Source: Ophiura sarsii (taxonomy: Eukaryota; Echinodermata; Ophiuroidea; Amphilepidida; Ophiuridae). Taken from it: 64,000 bases of DNA. How positions within the stretch are numbered: position 1 is the stretch's first letter; each line of letters starts with the position of its first letter. Positions 1 through 12,314 of the stretch are shown piece after piece. The stretch covers positions 71,781,062 to 71,845,061 of the forward strand of contig CM069446.1 of the NCBI GenBank assembly GCA_035610835.1, given 5' to 3'. Under the pieces are notes generated by a model. The model worked only from the letters and a program-made list of their open reading frames with translations, did no database searches and was not told where the DNA came from. The translations under genes and the position numbers were made by a program.

Positions 1-257
1 ATCAAAATGCTGCATGGTCCTCGCATTTCATTCATGTTGATTTCATTCATGTTGATCAGTTATCGAGCTCGTTTTTTTCGCGCCAGTTTGGGGACGTCAC
101 GAGCCCTCCCCGTTCTCACTTTTTTGACGTGGAGGCGGCGGCAGCAATCCTCAGCCTGTAAAGTAAAATTCCACAGAGTGTACCGGGAAAATATCCCCCC
201 CCCCCCCCCCCCCCCCCCCCCACCTTGAAAAATTACCCATAGATACGCCGACTGGTT
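1..257. mobile_element. right end of a hAT-like nonautonomous element (partial)
   Basis: The segment ends in GATACGCCGACTG after a 27-nt poly-C tract (195-221). The same order (CACCGGGAAAA, poly-C, CATAGATACGCCACTG) occurs in the complete hAT-like element at 38749-39316, so this is read as the right part of a related copy whose left end lies outside the window. The stretch from 258 to 739 holds nothing I recognise. Confidence 0.45.
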
Positions 258-943
258 CAAGCACATGGAATATCATCTTTGGATACACCCGTTATTAATA
301 TTGGTAGTCAATTTGCATGCATAAAACAATAGGAGCACACACTTGACATGATTAAATAAGGTCACGCGTTATGAAATCGCCTCTCACTCAATAGGTTGGT
401 GCCGTTTTTTTAGTTTCATGCTGTCATTTTCCTCAAATATTTTTATAACCACAAAAGTTTGGTATCATTTTAAGGCCCTAATAACAAGCTATATGCCTGC
501 AAAATGGCATTGGTAGGCCTATAGCTAATACAGAAAGGGAGATACAGCTGTTTGATGTTTGGGGGGAAGGGGTGCCGCCGGAAGGGGTGCCGCCTGTACA
601 AACTCAATGGGGATAATCCCATGCTTTGTTCTTTTTACAATAACTAGTCGTCCCCTAATGTTGTTACAAACACCATTTTGGTCCCATTTTAAAGGATGTT
701 TAGTAGTATTTAAGTATGTGGTTCAACAGACTTGTCAACTACCGTTAAACTTCATCTATAAGCACCCATTGACTAATAGTTAATAAGCAGAGAATAGATA
801 AAAAGGTATGAGCGCCCTCTTTTGATCTAGAGAAATTAGCACGAATTTGTTTAGTGTATTCGATATTCAATAATATAAAGTTGTATTACTATCTAAATAA
901 TTTCATGGACAGACGAATTGCTCAGTTGGTAAAGCGCCCGGTA

Positions 944-1119
944 CACTTATAAAACTCGCCCATTGCTTGTGTGGTAGATTTCGATCACGACAGGAGCATG
1001 CGCGGATGCGATTTTTGTGTAAGTGGTCTGTGATTTTGTCAATATTAATTATTATATTTTTACTGTGATTTGTCGATCTGCATTAAATGCAAAAAGTAAC
1101 AACGCCCCCGGCTGGACTC

Positions 1120-1159
<40 letters not shown>

Positions 1160-1555
1160 AATTGCGCCACGGAGGTGATTATTTACTAGGCTGTTTTGGT
1201 TTGTCATGTTCACCCATACACTTCCCCGTACACTTTCTTGCAAAGTCGGGCATCGTTTTTTCTCAAATGTTGCTTGCATATTGCCTTTGCTGTCGCCTTT
1301 AATACATGTGCTGTCACTTGAACTTGGAACCAACGTTTAATTTGAACTGTCTATTTTCAATAAAAAAATACTCCAATACGGGAAAAAAATCAGAAAAGCT
1401 CACAGACAACAAATAAGAACATCATTTTACTCGACCTAGAATTTCAATCAACGGATTTCAATCATCGGCAAAACCCGATGATGTGAGTGACGTCATTTAA
1501 TGAGCTCATTAGCATAATTTATGTCCGTGAAATATACAATAGGGTTTTGGTAGTG
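944..1555. mobile_element. 612-bp insertion with 5-bp target duplication CGGTA
   Basis: The other palindrome arm gives the empty site: GCCCGGTAAAGCG. Here the site reads GCCCGGTA, insert, CGGTAAAGCG, so CGGTA (939-943 and 1556-1560) is duplicated exactly. The insert begins CACTTATAAAAC and its other end, read inward, begins CACTACCAAAAC, a weak terminal inverted repeat (CACT, then AAAAC). It encodes no transposase and carries a tRNA-Asn-like sequence. A 5-bp duplication with CAC termini is compatible with the Transib/RAG-like superfamily, but the expected CACWATG heptamer is absent, so the assignment is open. Confidence 0.7.
1104..1176 (-). tRNA. tRNA-Asn (GTT), possibly a slightly degenerate copy
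   Basis: On the minus strand the D-arm (GCGCAATTGGTTAGCGC), anticodon arm (TTCGG CTGTTAA CCGAA, anticodon GTT) and T-loop (TTCGAGT) match eukaryotic tRNA-Asn. Both internal promoter boxes look intact. There is an A:C mismatch at the first acceptor pair and a G:G mismatch in the T-stem, so it may be a pseudogene. It lies inside the 612-bp insertion, which suggests it moved with a mobile element rather than being a standing chromosomal gene. Confidence 0.75.
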
Positions 1556-2210
1556 CGGTAAAGCGTCAACTTCAGTATCACGAGGTTGGTGGATCAATTC
1601 TCAACTACACCTTTTGCAATTTCTTTTGAAATCCAAGTGATATAGAAATTAATGCAAACTTGAATGTAAAATTATTACTCAATTATACTAGCTTTATTGT
1701 TATTTTTCAAAAAACAAGCGCATAATTAATTTGATTGTATAAAGTAATGATCTTAATAGTCCAACCTTTTTATAAGCTAAAACACATTTATACTACAAAT
1801 TAACCACAGCAAAATGTATTCATTGGCTCATTTTAAATGTTTCACACAGTAATCTTAAACGTTTCCTTCATCATGATTTAAGGGCAAATTATGATGATGC
1901 ATATTAGGTTGGTAGATCAAGTTAAGCAACAAAATGAAAGTAACTATGCAAACCACTATAATCCTGGTCTCACAGGATTATAATTGAATGGCTATTAAAT
2001 CAATTTATTTTCAATAAGATAGAGGGCCGTCCATTTATACCGACCCATCAATCATACACGTAGTTATAAAACAGTATCTGACATAGCACTCCCGTTTAGA
2101 TCAATTGGTAAAGCCAGCGCCAACAGTTTGGGCTAGGGCAATTGTGATCGCAGGTTCCAGATGGCAATACCTGGTTCGAATCTCACTTCAAGACTTCTTC
2201 TTTTGGAAAG

Positions 2211-3233
2211 GTCATAATTTTCAAATTCTTGACAGTGTTTTATTTTTATCATGAATGAACAAGGAATCTATCTTTTACGTTGGTTTTTTTATATATATAT
2301 ATATTTTTAAATGAAACAAAATTTAATCAAACTGGACACGCAAGCCATGGCCAGTCAATAACGTTTTGACTGTTTGCCTGTTGTTCTCATTGATTCGAAA
2401 CGCGATATTACACGTTTGTGCCATACCTATTCTTGGAGAAACACAAAGCACAAAACAAATAAAACAAAACTGAGTGGAAAATAATAAAAGAAATCACGCG
2501 AAGGACTTATTTACGGCACCATCCATCTTTTTAAGTCTGTTTAAGTTTTTCGGAACTATAATACACACGTTTGACGGAATGCCTTTAAATTGCACGCCTA
2601 ATGAACATGTCATAGTTTGAGCAGCTCACGTGGTATTGAAGGTCATGCATTACATTCATGTAAATGGTAGTATAGTGGCCACGTGTTATTGATTTATAAC
2701 GGATTAGTTTTAGAATTACGAAACTGTGTCTATACAATGAAGCTTCATGGTCTATATCACTAAAGAAGTCCTCTGCCCCAAATTCGATAGACATGCTACA
2801 TGCTTGTATCATGAAGCTAATGCTTGTATCGATCAACTGTGAACCATATACATGTACATGTACATGTATGTGTCTCTATAAACTCAATTAGGAATTGTCA
2901 TCTAGAACCAACAATGGCCAACTACTCACAAAAACCACAACTTAACAAAATACCATAAGTAGCTGAACTGAAAAGCAGTGAATTATAATCAACGTATTGT
3001 CTCATTGTACTCCATCCATGCATGTCTTCACAAAAATACTAAGTCGTTGAGGTTGATTTAAATGTTTGTACTATTTATAAACGATTGTGATAGCATTAAA
3101 ATTAAAATAAAAAATAGTAGAAAGAGAGGAAAAAAAAGAGGGAAAACCCACATTAAAGACGAAGATAGATTCACTATTTATTCATGGTAAAAACAAAGTT
3201 AAGAATTTGATATACACCGTAAATATTTATAAA
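2211..3233. other. spacer between palindrome arms; no gene recognised
   Basis: About 1.0 kb of AT-rich sequence separates the inverted arms. It holds a short TA microsatellite (about 2291-2306) and an 83-codon open frame on the minus strand (2585-2836) with no recognisable domain, which I do not regard as a gene. Confidence 0.6.
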
Positions 3234-4087
3234 CTTTCCAAAAGAAGAAGTCTTGAAGTGAGATTCGAACCAGGTATTGCCATCTGGAACCTGCGATCAC
3301 AATTGCCCTAGCCCAAACTGTTGGCGCTGGCTTTACCAATTGATCTAAACGGGAGTGCTATGTCAGATACTGTTTTATAACTACATGTATGATTGATGGG
3401 TCGGTATAAATGGACGGCCCTCTATCTTATTGAAAATAAATTGATTTAATAGCCATTCAATTATAATCCTGTGAGACCAGGATTATAGTGGTTTGCATAG
3501 TTACTTTCATTTTGTTGCTTAACTTGATCTACCAACCTAATATGCATCATCATAATTTGCCCTTAAATCATGATGAAGGAAACGTTTAAGATTACTGTGT
3601 GAAACATTTAAAATAAGCCAATGAATACATTTTGCTGTGGTTAATTTGTAGTATAAATGTGTTTTAGCTTATAAAAAGGTTGGACTATTAAGATCATTAC
3701 TTTATACAATCAAATTAATTATGCGCTTGTTTTTTCAAAAATAACAATAAAGCTAGTATAATTGAGTAATAATTTTACCTTCAAGTTTGCATTAATTTCT
3801 ATATCACTTGGATTTCAAAAGAAATTGCAAAAGGTGTAGTTGAGAATTGATCCACCAACCTCGTGATACTGAAGTTGACGCTTTACCGGGCGCTTTACCA
3901 ACTGAGCAATTCGTCTGTCCATGAAATTATTTAGATAGTAATACAACTTTATATTATTGAATATCGAATACACTAAACAAATTCGTGCTAATTTCTCTAG
4001 ATCAAAAGAGGGCGCTCATACCTTTTTATCTATTCTCTGCTTATTAACTATTAGTCAATGGGTGCTTATAGATGAAGTTTAACGGTA
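3234..4087 (-). repeat. right arm of the long inverted repeat (uninterrupted copy)
   Basis: This is the reverse complement of 740-2210 without the 612-bp insertion and so serves as the reference for the empty site. Its inner edge is at CTTTCCAAAAGAAG (3234) and its outer edge at AACGGTA (4087). It carries the mirror copies of the two tRNA-like stretches. No clear duplication flanks the palindrome as a whole. From 4088 to 4827 I see nothing assignable. Confidence 0.9.
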
Positions 4088-4827
4088 TTTGTAACAACTA
4101 ATCAATTATGGATAAGACCTTGATCATCAGCTTTCTTCCTATTTGCTACACAGTCAACATGAATAAACAGCCTCAATTTACCGGATTTATAAAAATGACT
4201 ATAACAGAAAAAGTGTTCAACCTATGATAGCAAAAGTACATTTTTGGAAAGCTTGTAACTAGAGGAATTCAGAAATGCAGTTTATATCAGGGAAGGGTTC
4301 ATCCTTAAACAAATATTTCTGAAAATTCTAAAAATATATAAAATAAAAATTCACTAGCCGGTGTAATTACCATACCGACGTAGTAACTTTGACAATTATA
4401 TATCATCAAATGGGTAATTTCATGAGGAATTCAAATATGTAAAGTAAATAATGATAGGGGTAGGCCTAGGTATAAAAAATATATGGATCTCAAATTGAAA
4501 ATAAAAAACTCTGATATTTTTCCGAACATTTCCGATCATACCATTTACAGACGGCTCTATGCAGCCATAAGGACGTCCACTGCTTCTGTCAATCACAAGT
4601 TATTTCTATTGTCTGGCGATACTAACTGTTTACCGTGCATCAGTGCGTTTTCAATCACTCGGTGATCAATTGTACATGAAGATGTAAACATGGGCCGCCA
4701 ATCGATTGATCACAACCATGCCAGTCTTGAGCTATGCTGGTTCCCTGCATGCTGCACCGCGCCAACAATGCCAAAATAAATACACAGACAAACAAACTGA
4801 CAAACGACATCAAATTTATTAGAAAAC

Positions 4828-5290
4828 TATCAGCGTGTTTTTACTGAAGAAAAAAAGCAGGCATATGACTGCTAACGGATTAAAATCCCCCAGTAAAAAC
4901 ACACCACCACCGGCATTTGCCCGCTCATACCGGTTTATTTCTCCTGGATTTTAGATGCCTTTTATCCTTCGAAACCAAGGATAATAGCGGTTGAAACCGG
5001 TTAGGAAAAGCAGTCTTTCATCAGTATAAACACGCACGGTTCCTGCTCAGCGCGTTTGCCGGTGGAAAAGCGGAAGTAGGCACACGATGCACGATCACCT
5101 GACAATTAAATGCAAACAGATGTGTATGACCTTTCGCTGGCATTTATTATAATGAGGTCAGCGGCAGCCGGCAAGTTTGTTTATCGAACTGCAATAAAAA
5201 CACGTCTCTCACTGGCACGAGCAACCGGCTTTTATCCTGCTTTTTATAAGACGGGTAAAAGCCGGTTTGCTTAATAAAAACACGCTGATA
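4828..5290. mobile_element. TIR element (MITE), TA-flanked, TATCAGCGTG ends
   Basis: The left end TATCAGCGTGTTTTTA is mirrored by TAAAAACACGCTGATA on the right. TA at both ends suits a TA-targeting DNA transposon. Fragments of the terminal motif (TAAAAACAC, TATAAACACGC) and an ACCGGCTTTTATCC motif recur inside in both directions. No transposase frame is present. The stretch from 5291 to 5684 is unassigned. Confidence 0.65.
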
Positions 5291-5684
5291 GTGTCAGAAA
5301 CTTGCCAATTTATAATTTTTATAATTATTCATTTCATTTCATCAGAATAATGTTCTTACAGTTGCAAAAACTCAACCCAGTTGACCGAAGTGGGTGCTCC
5401 TAACAAGAGGAATCAGTTGAAAACAAAAGCATGACAGAGGGGACACCGGACATTTCGTATTTAATCAGCTTAGATTCAGCTCTAAATATATTTGTTTATT
5501 TAGTGGGTAAAACCAGGAAAGGTCAGAAAAGAAAGTTTTCAATGATTAAACCAAGAAACCTTCCTGGTAATACCCGTAGCGTGACAGCCGTGAGTCGTTT
5601 ACTTAGCCAAAATCCGTGTGTAAAACGCGTAAGGAGGCGAGCTTAAAATACATGACCTTTTAAGGTCATGTGCTTTCATGGTAT

Positions 5685-6159
5685 AAGGGGGCACAGCACT
5701 AAATAAACCGCCCATTGGATTACATGTAAATTAGGGCTAAAAGAGTCGCTATTTTGGGCCCTTAGTAACCATTTTTGGAATGTCTCGAATGCTTTATTCT
5801 CATAAACAAACATTAAAATTTCATAAAATCGTCAAGAAGTGTTACACCTTCCAATTAGATTTTACGATACGATCATTTAAACAGCGCCACCCCTATTTTC
5901 AGCCCGGACGCTCGCCTTCTAACCGCCTCCGATCACGTGTGTTCATCCACGTGATAAATTGTCAATACAATCGAAAATCAATATTTTGCAATATCCTGAT
6001 CAAAGTACAAGAGATTATCTTTTATTTTAATTATGAAATGCTACCCTCACGCCAAACTGATTCCCAAAGGACCCCATTAATCACAAAATCGTTTTTTGTT
6101 TTTGCCGGAACTTACTACCATTACACAAAACGAGGAGTGATTTAGTGCTGTGCGCCCTT
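5685..6159. mobile_element. 475-bp TIR element, copy 1 (repeat A)
   Basis: The ends are AAGGGGGCACAGCACTAAAT and ATTTAGTGCTGTGCGCCCTT, a near-perfect 20-bp terminal inverted repeat. Flanks are rich in TTA/TA, compatible with a PIF/Harbinger-like or TA-targeting element. The element contains a 121-codon open frame found in variant form in the other two copies, but the product has no recognisable domain and I treat the frame as incidental. Confidence 0.75.
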
Positions 6160-7147
6160 ATAACACACAATAAAATTAAAAAAACTTTTTTTTGTGGCAT
6201 TTTTGTAAACACCAAGTAATATCAAGATAAACTGTCAAAAAAGTAAATTTATATACCACCTCTAACTAAAGTTATGTTACTTAACGCATCGATACTCAAT
6301 TTGTAATGTTCGAATTTTGGGCACTTTAAGGCCATTTTGCAGAATTTCTATGTTTTTATAATCTCTTTCATTCATCATGAGATGTTAATGAGACTATTTA
6401 TGTTTCATATTATCTTAAAATTCTATATATGCAATGTTTTACAAACCCGATGAACCACGAAACTGATTACGCAGTGGTGTGCACACCCTATATCAAACCT
6501 TAGATACAAATGTAAAAAGTGTAGGTCCAAAATTGCCGAATTTTATGGGTATGGGTGAAAAACGTTTCAATTTTGAAATAATAATAGGTCTAAATTGTCT
6601 TTTTATCTGTCACGTATAATGTATCGTGTGTCAGGTAAACTCACAATGTAATTTGTTTTGGGTTATATCCTCTAGGGAATTGCCCAGAGTACTGTTATTG
6701 ACATTTTGATACTTTAAAAGCCTTATTTTTGTCTTAATTTAGGCCCAAATTAAACCTGGCCACCCCCCCCCCCACCCCCCCCCCCACCCCCCCCCCCCCG
6801 ACATGATTTGATATCAATGACAAATGGGTTTAACAACATTTATTTCAACTTTATTTGTTAAGCCTCTGATTGATAAAACGAGCATAGATATGTGGGTTTA
6901 TAATCGGATAACCATGGCGAGGGGGTCCATTATTGTGAGTAAAATCACAAACAAGGAAATGTTAGTAACATGATGCTCTTCAACCGTTTTCGCTCCAAAT
7001 TTGTAAGAAAATTGGTTCGTGTTCATGATATTTATGTATGACATGGACAGAAATATGTTTTTCTTTGAAATTAAGATAAAATTACCTATTTTATAGACTC
7101 AAAATCAATGCAAATCGATATAAATCGAGTGTCACCACTGCGTGTTT

Positions 7148-7622
7148 AAGGGGGCACAGCACTAAATAAACAGCCCATTGGATTACATGTAAATTAGTGC
7201 TAAAAGAGTCGCTATTTTGGGCCCTTAGTAACCATTTTTGGAATATCTCGAATGCTTTATTCTAATAAACAAACATTCAAATTTCATAAAATCGTCAAGA
7301 AGTGTTACACTTTCCAATTAGATTTTACGATACGATCATTTAAACAGCGCCACCCCTATTTTCAGCCCGGACGCTCGCCTTCTAACCGCCTCCGATCACG
7401 TGTGTTCATCCACGTGATAAATTGTCAATACAATCGAAAATCAATATTTTGCAATATCCTGATCAAAGTACAAGAGATTATCTTTTATTTTAATTATGAA
7501 TTGCTACCCTCACGCCAAACTGATTCCCAAAGGACCCCATTAATCACAAAATCGTTTTTTGTTTTTGCCGGAACTTACTACCATTACACAAAACGAGGAG
7601 TGATTTAGTGCTGTGCGCCCTT
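7148..7622. mobile_element. 475-bp TIR element, copy 2 (repeat A)
   Basis: This second copy lies exactly at a monomer boundary of the satellite. The uninterrupted boundary reads GCGTGTTATAACAC; here it reads GCGTGTT, element, TTATAACAC, so two to three bases (TT/TTA) are repeated around the insertion. It carries the same terminal inverted repeats and the same incidental open frame as copy 1. Confidence 0.75.
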
Positions 7623-10082
7623 ATAACACACAATAAAAAAATAAAAACTTTTTTTTGTGGCATTTTTGTAAACACCAAGTAATATCAAGATAAACTGTCA
7701 AAAAAGTAAATTTATATACCACCTCTAACTAAAGTTATGTTACTTAACGCATCGATACTCAATTTGTAATGTTCGAATTTTGGGCACTTTAAGGCCATTT
7801 TGCAGAATTTCTATGTTTTTATAATCTCTTTCATTCATCATGAGATGTTAATGAGACTATTTATGTTTCATATTATCTTAAAAGTCTATATATGCAATGT
7901 TTTAAAAACCCGATGAACCACGAAACTGATTACGCAGTGGTGTGCACACCCTATATCAAACCTTAGATACAAATGTAAAAAGTGTAGGTCCAAAATTGCC
8001 GAATTTTAGGGGTATGGGTGAAAAACGTTTCAATTTTGAAATAATAATAGGTCTAAATTGTCTTTTTATCTGTCACGTATAATGTATCGTGTGTCAGGTA
8101 AACTCACAATGTAATTTGTTTTGGGTTATATCCTCTAGGGAATTGCCCAGAATACTGTTATTGACATTTTGATACTTTAAAAGCCTTATTTTTGTCTTAA
8201 TTTAGGCCCAAATTAAACCTGGCCACCCCCCACCCCCCCCCCCCCCCCCACACCCCGACATGATTTGATATCAATGACAAATGGGTTTAACAACATTTAT
8301 TTCAACTTTATTTGTTAAGCCTCTGATTGATAAAACAAGCATAGATATGTGGGTTTATAATCGGATAACCATGGCGAGGGGGTCCATTATTGTGAGTAAA
8401 ATCACAAACAAGGAAATGTTAGTAACATGATGCTCTTCAACCGTTTTCTCTCCAAATTTGTAAGAAAATTGGTTCGTGTTCATGATATTTATGTATGACA
8501 TGGACAGAAATATGTTTTTCTTTGAAATTAAGATAAAATTACCTATTTTATAGACTCAAAATCAATGCAAATCGATATAAATCGAGTGTCACCACTGCGT
8601 GTTATAACACACAATAAAAATTAAAAAAACTTTTTTTTGTGGCATTTTTGTAAACACCAAGTAATATCAAGATAAACTGTCAAAAAAGTAAATTTATATA
8701 CCACCTCTAACTAAAGTTATGTTACTTAACGCATCGATACTCAATTTGTAATGTTCGAATTTTGGGCACTTTAAGGCCATTTTGCAGAATTTCTATGTTT
8801 TTATAATCTCTTTCATTCATCATGAGATGTTAATGAGACTATTTATGTTTCATATTATCTTAAAAGTCTATATATGAAATGTTTTAAAAACCCGATGAAC
8901 CACGAAACTGATTACGCAGTGGTGTGCACACCCTATATCAAACCTTAGATACAAATGTAAAAAGTGTAGGTCCAAAATTGCCGAATTTTAGGGGTATGGG
9001 TGAAAAACGTTTCAATTTTGAAATAATAATGAGGTCTAAATTGTCTTTTTATCTGTCACGTATAATGTATCGTGTGTCAGGTAAACTCACAATGTAATTT
9101 GTTTTGGGTTATATCCTCTATGGAATTGCCCAGAGTACTGTTATTGACATTTTGATACTTTAAAAGCCTTATTTTTGTCTTAATTTAGGCCCAAATTGAA
9201 CCTGGCCACCACCCAGCCCCCCCCCCCCCCCCCCCCGACATGATTTGATATCAATGACAAATGGGTTTAACAACATTTATTTCAACTTTATTTGTTAAGC
9301 CCCTGATTGATAAAACGAGCATAGATATGTGGGTTTATAATCGGATAACCATGGCGAGGGGGTCCATTATTGTGAGTAAAATCACAAACAAGGAAATGTT
9401 AGTAACATGATGGTCTTCAACCGTTTTCTCTCACCATTTGTAAGAAAATTGGTTCGTGTTCATGATATTTATGTATGACATGGACAGAAATATGTTTTTC
9501 TTTGAAATTAAGATAAAATTACCTATTTTATAGACTCAAAATCAATGCAAATCGATATAAATCGAGTGTCACCACTGCGTGTTATAACACACAATAAAAA
9601 AATAAAAACTTTTTTTTGTGGCATTTTTGTAAACACCAAGTAATATCAAGATAAACTGTCAAAAAAGTAAATTTATATACCACCTCTAACTAAAGTTATG
9701 TTACTTAACGCATCGATACTCAATTTGTAATGTTCGAATTTTGGGCACTTTAAGGCCATTTTGCAGAATTTCTATGTTTTTATAATCTCTTTCATTCATC
9801 ATGAGATGTTAATGAGACTATTTATGTTTCATATTATCTTAAAAGTCTATATATGAAATGTTTTAAAAACCCGATGAACCACGAAACTGATTACGCAGTG
9901 GTGTGCACACCCTATATCAAACCTTAGATACAAATGTAAAAAGTGTAGGTCCAAAATTGCCGAATTTTAGGGGTATGGGTGAAAAACGTTTCAATTTTGA
10001 AATAATAATGAGGTCTAAATTGTCTTTTTATCTGTCACGTATAATGTATCGTGTGTCAGGTAAACTCACAATGTAATTTGTT

Positions 10083-12314
10083 TTGGGTTATATCCTCTAT
10101 GGAATTGCCCAGAGTACTGTTAAAATTAAAGTAAAATGCAGATTGAAAGTCTCTCGTCCATCGGCTACAAAGAAAACCATTTGCTTCCGCAAATTTAAAG
10201 ATATAAATGTAGATGATTTCTGCAGTGATATTGCCTCTTCCTCACTCACTATCTCTCCGGAAAAGAGTTTAGATGGACTTACAAATCAATACAACACGAT
10301 CTTATCTGATCTTATGGATGTTCATGCTCCTGAAACCACAAAGACTATCACTCTCAGACCACATGCCCCTTGGTTCTCGGATGCTATACGTGCCGCCAAA
10401 CGTGACAAGAGACGGCTTGAACGTCGAATGATTAAATCATGCCTAGAGGTCGATAAGCAAGCTTATAAGGTCAAGTGCAAGGAATACCATAGTCTACTTG
10501 AGGATGCAAAGACAGAGCATCACATTTCTCAAATTGCAAAATGTGATACAAAGCAACTGTTCCGTACCATCGACAAATTGTGTGGTTTTAAGCCAAGCTT
10601 GGTTCTTCCATCTGGAGAGGAGAATGATGTGGCAAATCAATTTGGTGAATACTTCACTAATAAGATCTCCAAAATTAGATCTGATTTAGACAACTCGCAT
10701 TCTATCGGCAGTTTCATTGATTCTTCAATATGTTCTGTGCATCTTAACTATTTCAAAGAACTTTCTGACCAAGAGATGCGAAAGCTTATCATGAACATGC
10801 CTACAAAATCATGTGCCTTAGATCCCATCCCATCTTGGCTACTTAAACAATGCCTGGACTATCTTATGCCAGTTCTCAAGTCTATTATGAACAACTCCTT
10901 GAAAACCGGGCATGTACAAGACTGTTTAAAGTCAGCTCGTATCACTCCTATCATCAAGAAGGCAAGCCTTAACCCAGAAATCTTATCGAATTACAGACCG
11001 ATTTCTAATCTCAGCTTCTTATCAAAAATGGAGGAACGCGCTGTCTGTAATCAACTCCACCAGCATTTGGCATCCAACGATCTATATGCACCCCACCAAT
11101 CAGCTTACAGACCAAACTGCAGTACAGAAACAGCACTCTTACGTCTCCAAAATGACCTCCTCTATTCCTTGGACTGCAGACGAGAAGTGGTTGTCGTTCT
11201 CCTTGACCTATCTGCTGCATTTGACACAATTGATCATAATTTACTCCTAAATCGAATGCATGCTAGATACGGTATTTCTGACACTGCTCTGAATTGGTTT
11301 CAATCATACCTATCTAATCGTGAACAGTCAGTAGTGGTTGGTCGCCATGTGTCACAAGGAAAACCACTTATATACGGTTTGCCTCAAGGATCAGTTGTTG
11401 GTCCTATAAATTTCAGTATGTACAGTGCTCCACTTGAAGACGTGATATCAGACCACGGAATAAACGTTTTATCTTTCGCTGATGACACACAGCTGTACTG
11501 TTCGTTTGATGCATCTGATAGGGCTGAAAAGCTTGAGCGACTAGAGCATTGCCTTTCGGACGTCAAAAGCTGGATGCTGGCCAACAAACTCAAACTAAAT
11601 GACCAGAAAACAGAGGTCATTCATATCACCTCTCGATTTATTTCAACCACTCCGGTTGATGCGGTCACCGTCGGGGATTCCGACATTTCGCCCTCCGAAA
11701 AAGTGCGCAACCTTGGAGTCATCTTTGACCGTCACCTAACAATGACTTCTCATGTCAACAGAGTATGTCAGAATGCCACTTACGCCCTACGTGCCATCGG
11801 ACAGGTCCGCAAATACCTTGACCATGCATCAACAGAAAGGCTTGTCCATGCTTTTGTTACATCACGGCTGGACTATTGTAACTGTCTACTCTACGGACTC
11901 CCTGACAAACTCATATCCAAACTGCAGCGAGTTCAAAACTCAGCTGCGAGACTTGTGACTGGTGTCAATAAACGCACGCATATCACCCAGGTCCTCATCG
12001 ATCTACACTGGCTTACAATTAAGAAACGCATTATTTTTAAAATTGTTCTAGTTGTATATAAAGCACTCAACAACTCTGCACCCGACTATATCAAGGAGCT
12101 TCTTACCCCTTACTGTCCGTCTGCTAATCTCCGCTCTGGTAGCCGTAAACTCCTTGTAGTCCCTAAAAGTGCCACTGCAACATACGGGGACAGGGCTTTC
12201 TGTATTGCTGGACCAAAACTCTGGAACAATCTCCCCTTACATATCCGTAACTCTAAGACGGTCGGAACTTTTAAATCGTCTTTGAAAACTCATCTTTTTA
12301 ACCAGGATATTTAG
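10083..12314 (+). CDS. LINE reverse transcriptase (CR1/L2-like, Jockey superfamily), 5'-truncated
   Basis: This is an uninterrupted 743-codon frame of a non-LTR retrotransposon ORF2, which copies element RNA into DNA at the target site. The first ~13 codons, including the ATG, derive from the host satellite; LINE sequence starts near 10123. Residues ~14-180 are the linker that follows the endonuclease (PHAPWFSDAIRAAKR); the endonuclease itself is missing. Reverse-transcriptase motifs follow in order: RPISNLSFLSKMEERAV (~residue 305), LDLSAAFDTIDH (~374), GLPQGSVVGP (~432) and the catalytic FADD (~465). The C-terminus (AGPKLWNNLPLHIR) is typical of CR1/L2 elements. Absence of stops suggests recent insertion, but 5' truncation makes autonomous movement unlikely. 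Confidence 0.92.
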   Translation: MGYILYGIAQSTVKIKVKCRLKVSRPSATKKTICFRKFKDINVDDFCSDIASSSLTISPEKSLDGLTNQYNTILSDLMDVHAPETTKTITLRPHAPWFSDAIRAAKRDKRRLERRMIKSCLEVDKQAYKVKCKEYHSLLEDAKTEHHISQIAKCDTKQLFRTIDKLCGFKPSLVLPSGEENDVANQFGEYFTNKISKIRSDLDNSHSIGSFIDSSICSVHLNYFKELSDQEMRKLIMNMPTKSCALDPIPSWLLKQCLDYLMPVLKSIMNNSLKTGHVQDCLKSARITPIIKKASLNPEILSNYRPISNLSFLSKMEERAVCNQLHQHLASNDLYAPHQSAYRPNCSTETALLRLQNDLLYSLDCRREVVVVLLDLSAAFDTIDHNLLLNRMHARYGISDTALNWFQSYLSNREQSVVVGRHVSQGKPLIYGLPQGSVVGPINFSMYSAPLEDVISDHGINVLSFADDTQLYCSFDASDRAEKLERLEHCLSDVKSWMLANKLKLNDQKTEVIHITSRFISTTPVDAVTVGDSDISPSEKVRNLGVIFDRHLTMTSHVNRVCQNATYALRAIGQVRKYLDHASTERLVHAFVTSRLDYCNCLLYGLPDKLISKLQRVQNSAARLVTGVNKRTHITQVLIDLHWLTIKKRIIFKIVLVVYKALNNSAPDYIKELLTPYCPSANLRSGSRKLLVVPKSATATYGDRAFCIAGPKLWNNLPLHIRNSKTVGTFKSSLKTHLFNQDI

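Larger units (their letters stand above)
740..2210 (+). repeat. left arm of a long inverted repeat
   Basis: This arm is the reverse complement of 3234-4087 at very high identity, once a 612-bp insertion (944-1555) is removed (859 against 854 bp). It contains two tRNA-like stretches with A-box/B-box style motifs (GCTCAGTTGGTAAAGC near 920; ATCAATTGGTAAAG and GGTTCGAATCT between 2100 and 2190). Reading frames in it are short and unsupported. It could be a foldback element, an inverted duplication, or an assembly palindrome. Confidence 0.9.

Noticed and set aside
944..1555. Firm assignment of the insertion to the RAG/Transib family
   Set aside because: Only the CAC ends and 5-bp duplication fit; the CACWATG heptamer is missing and no transposase is present, so I keep it as a hypothesis.
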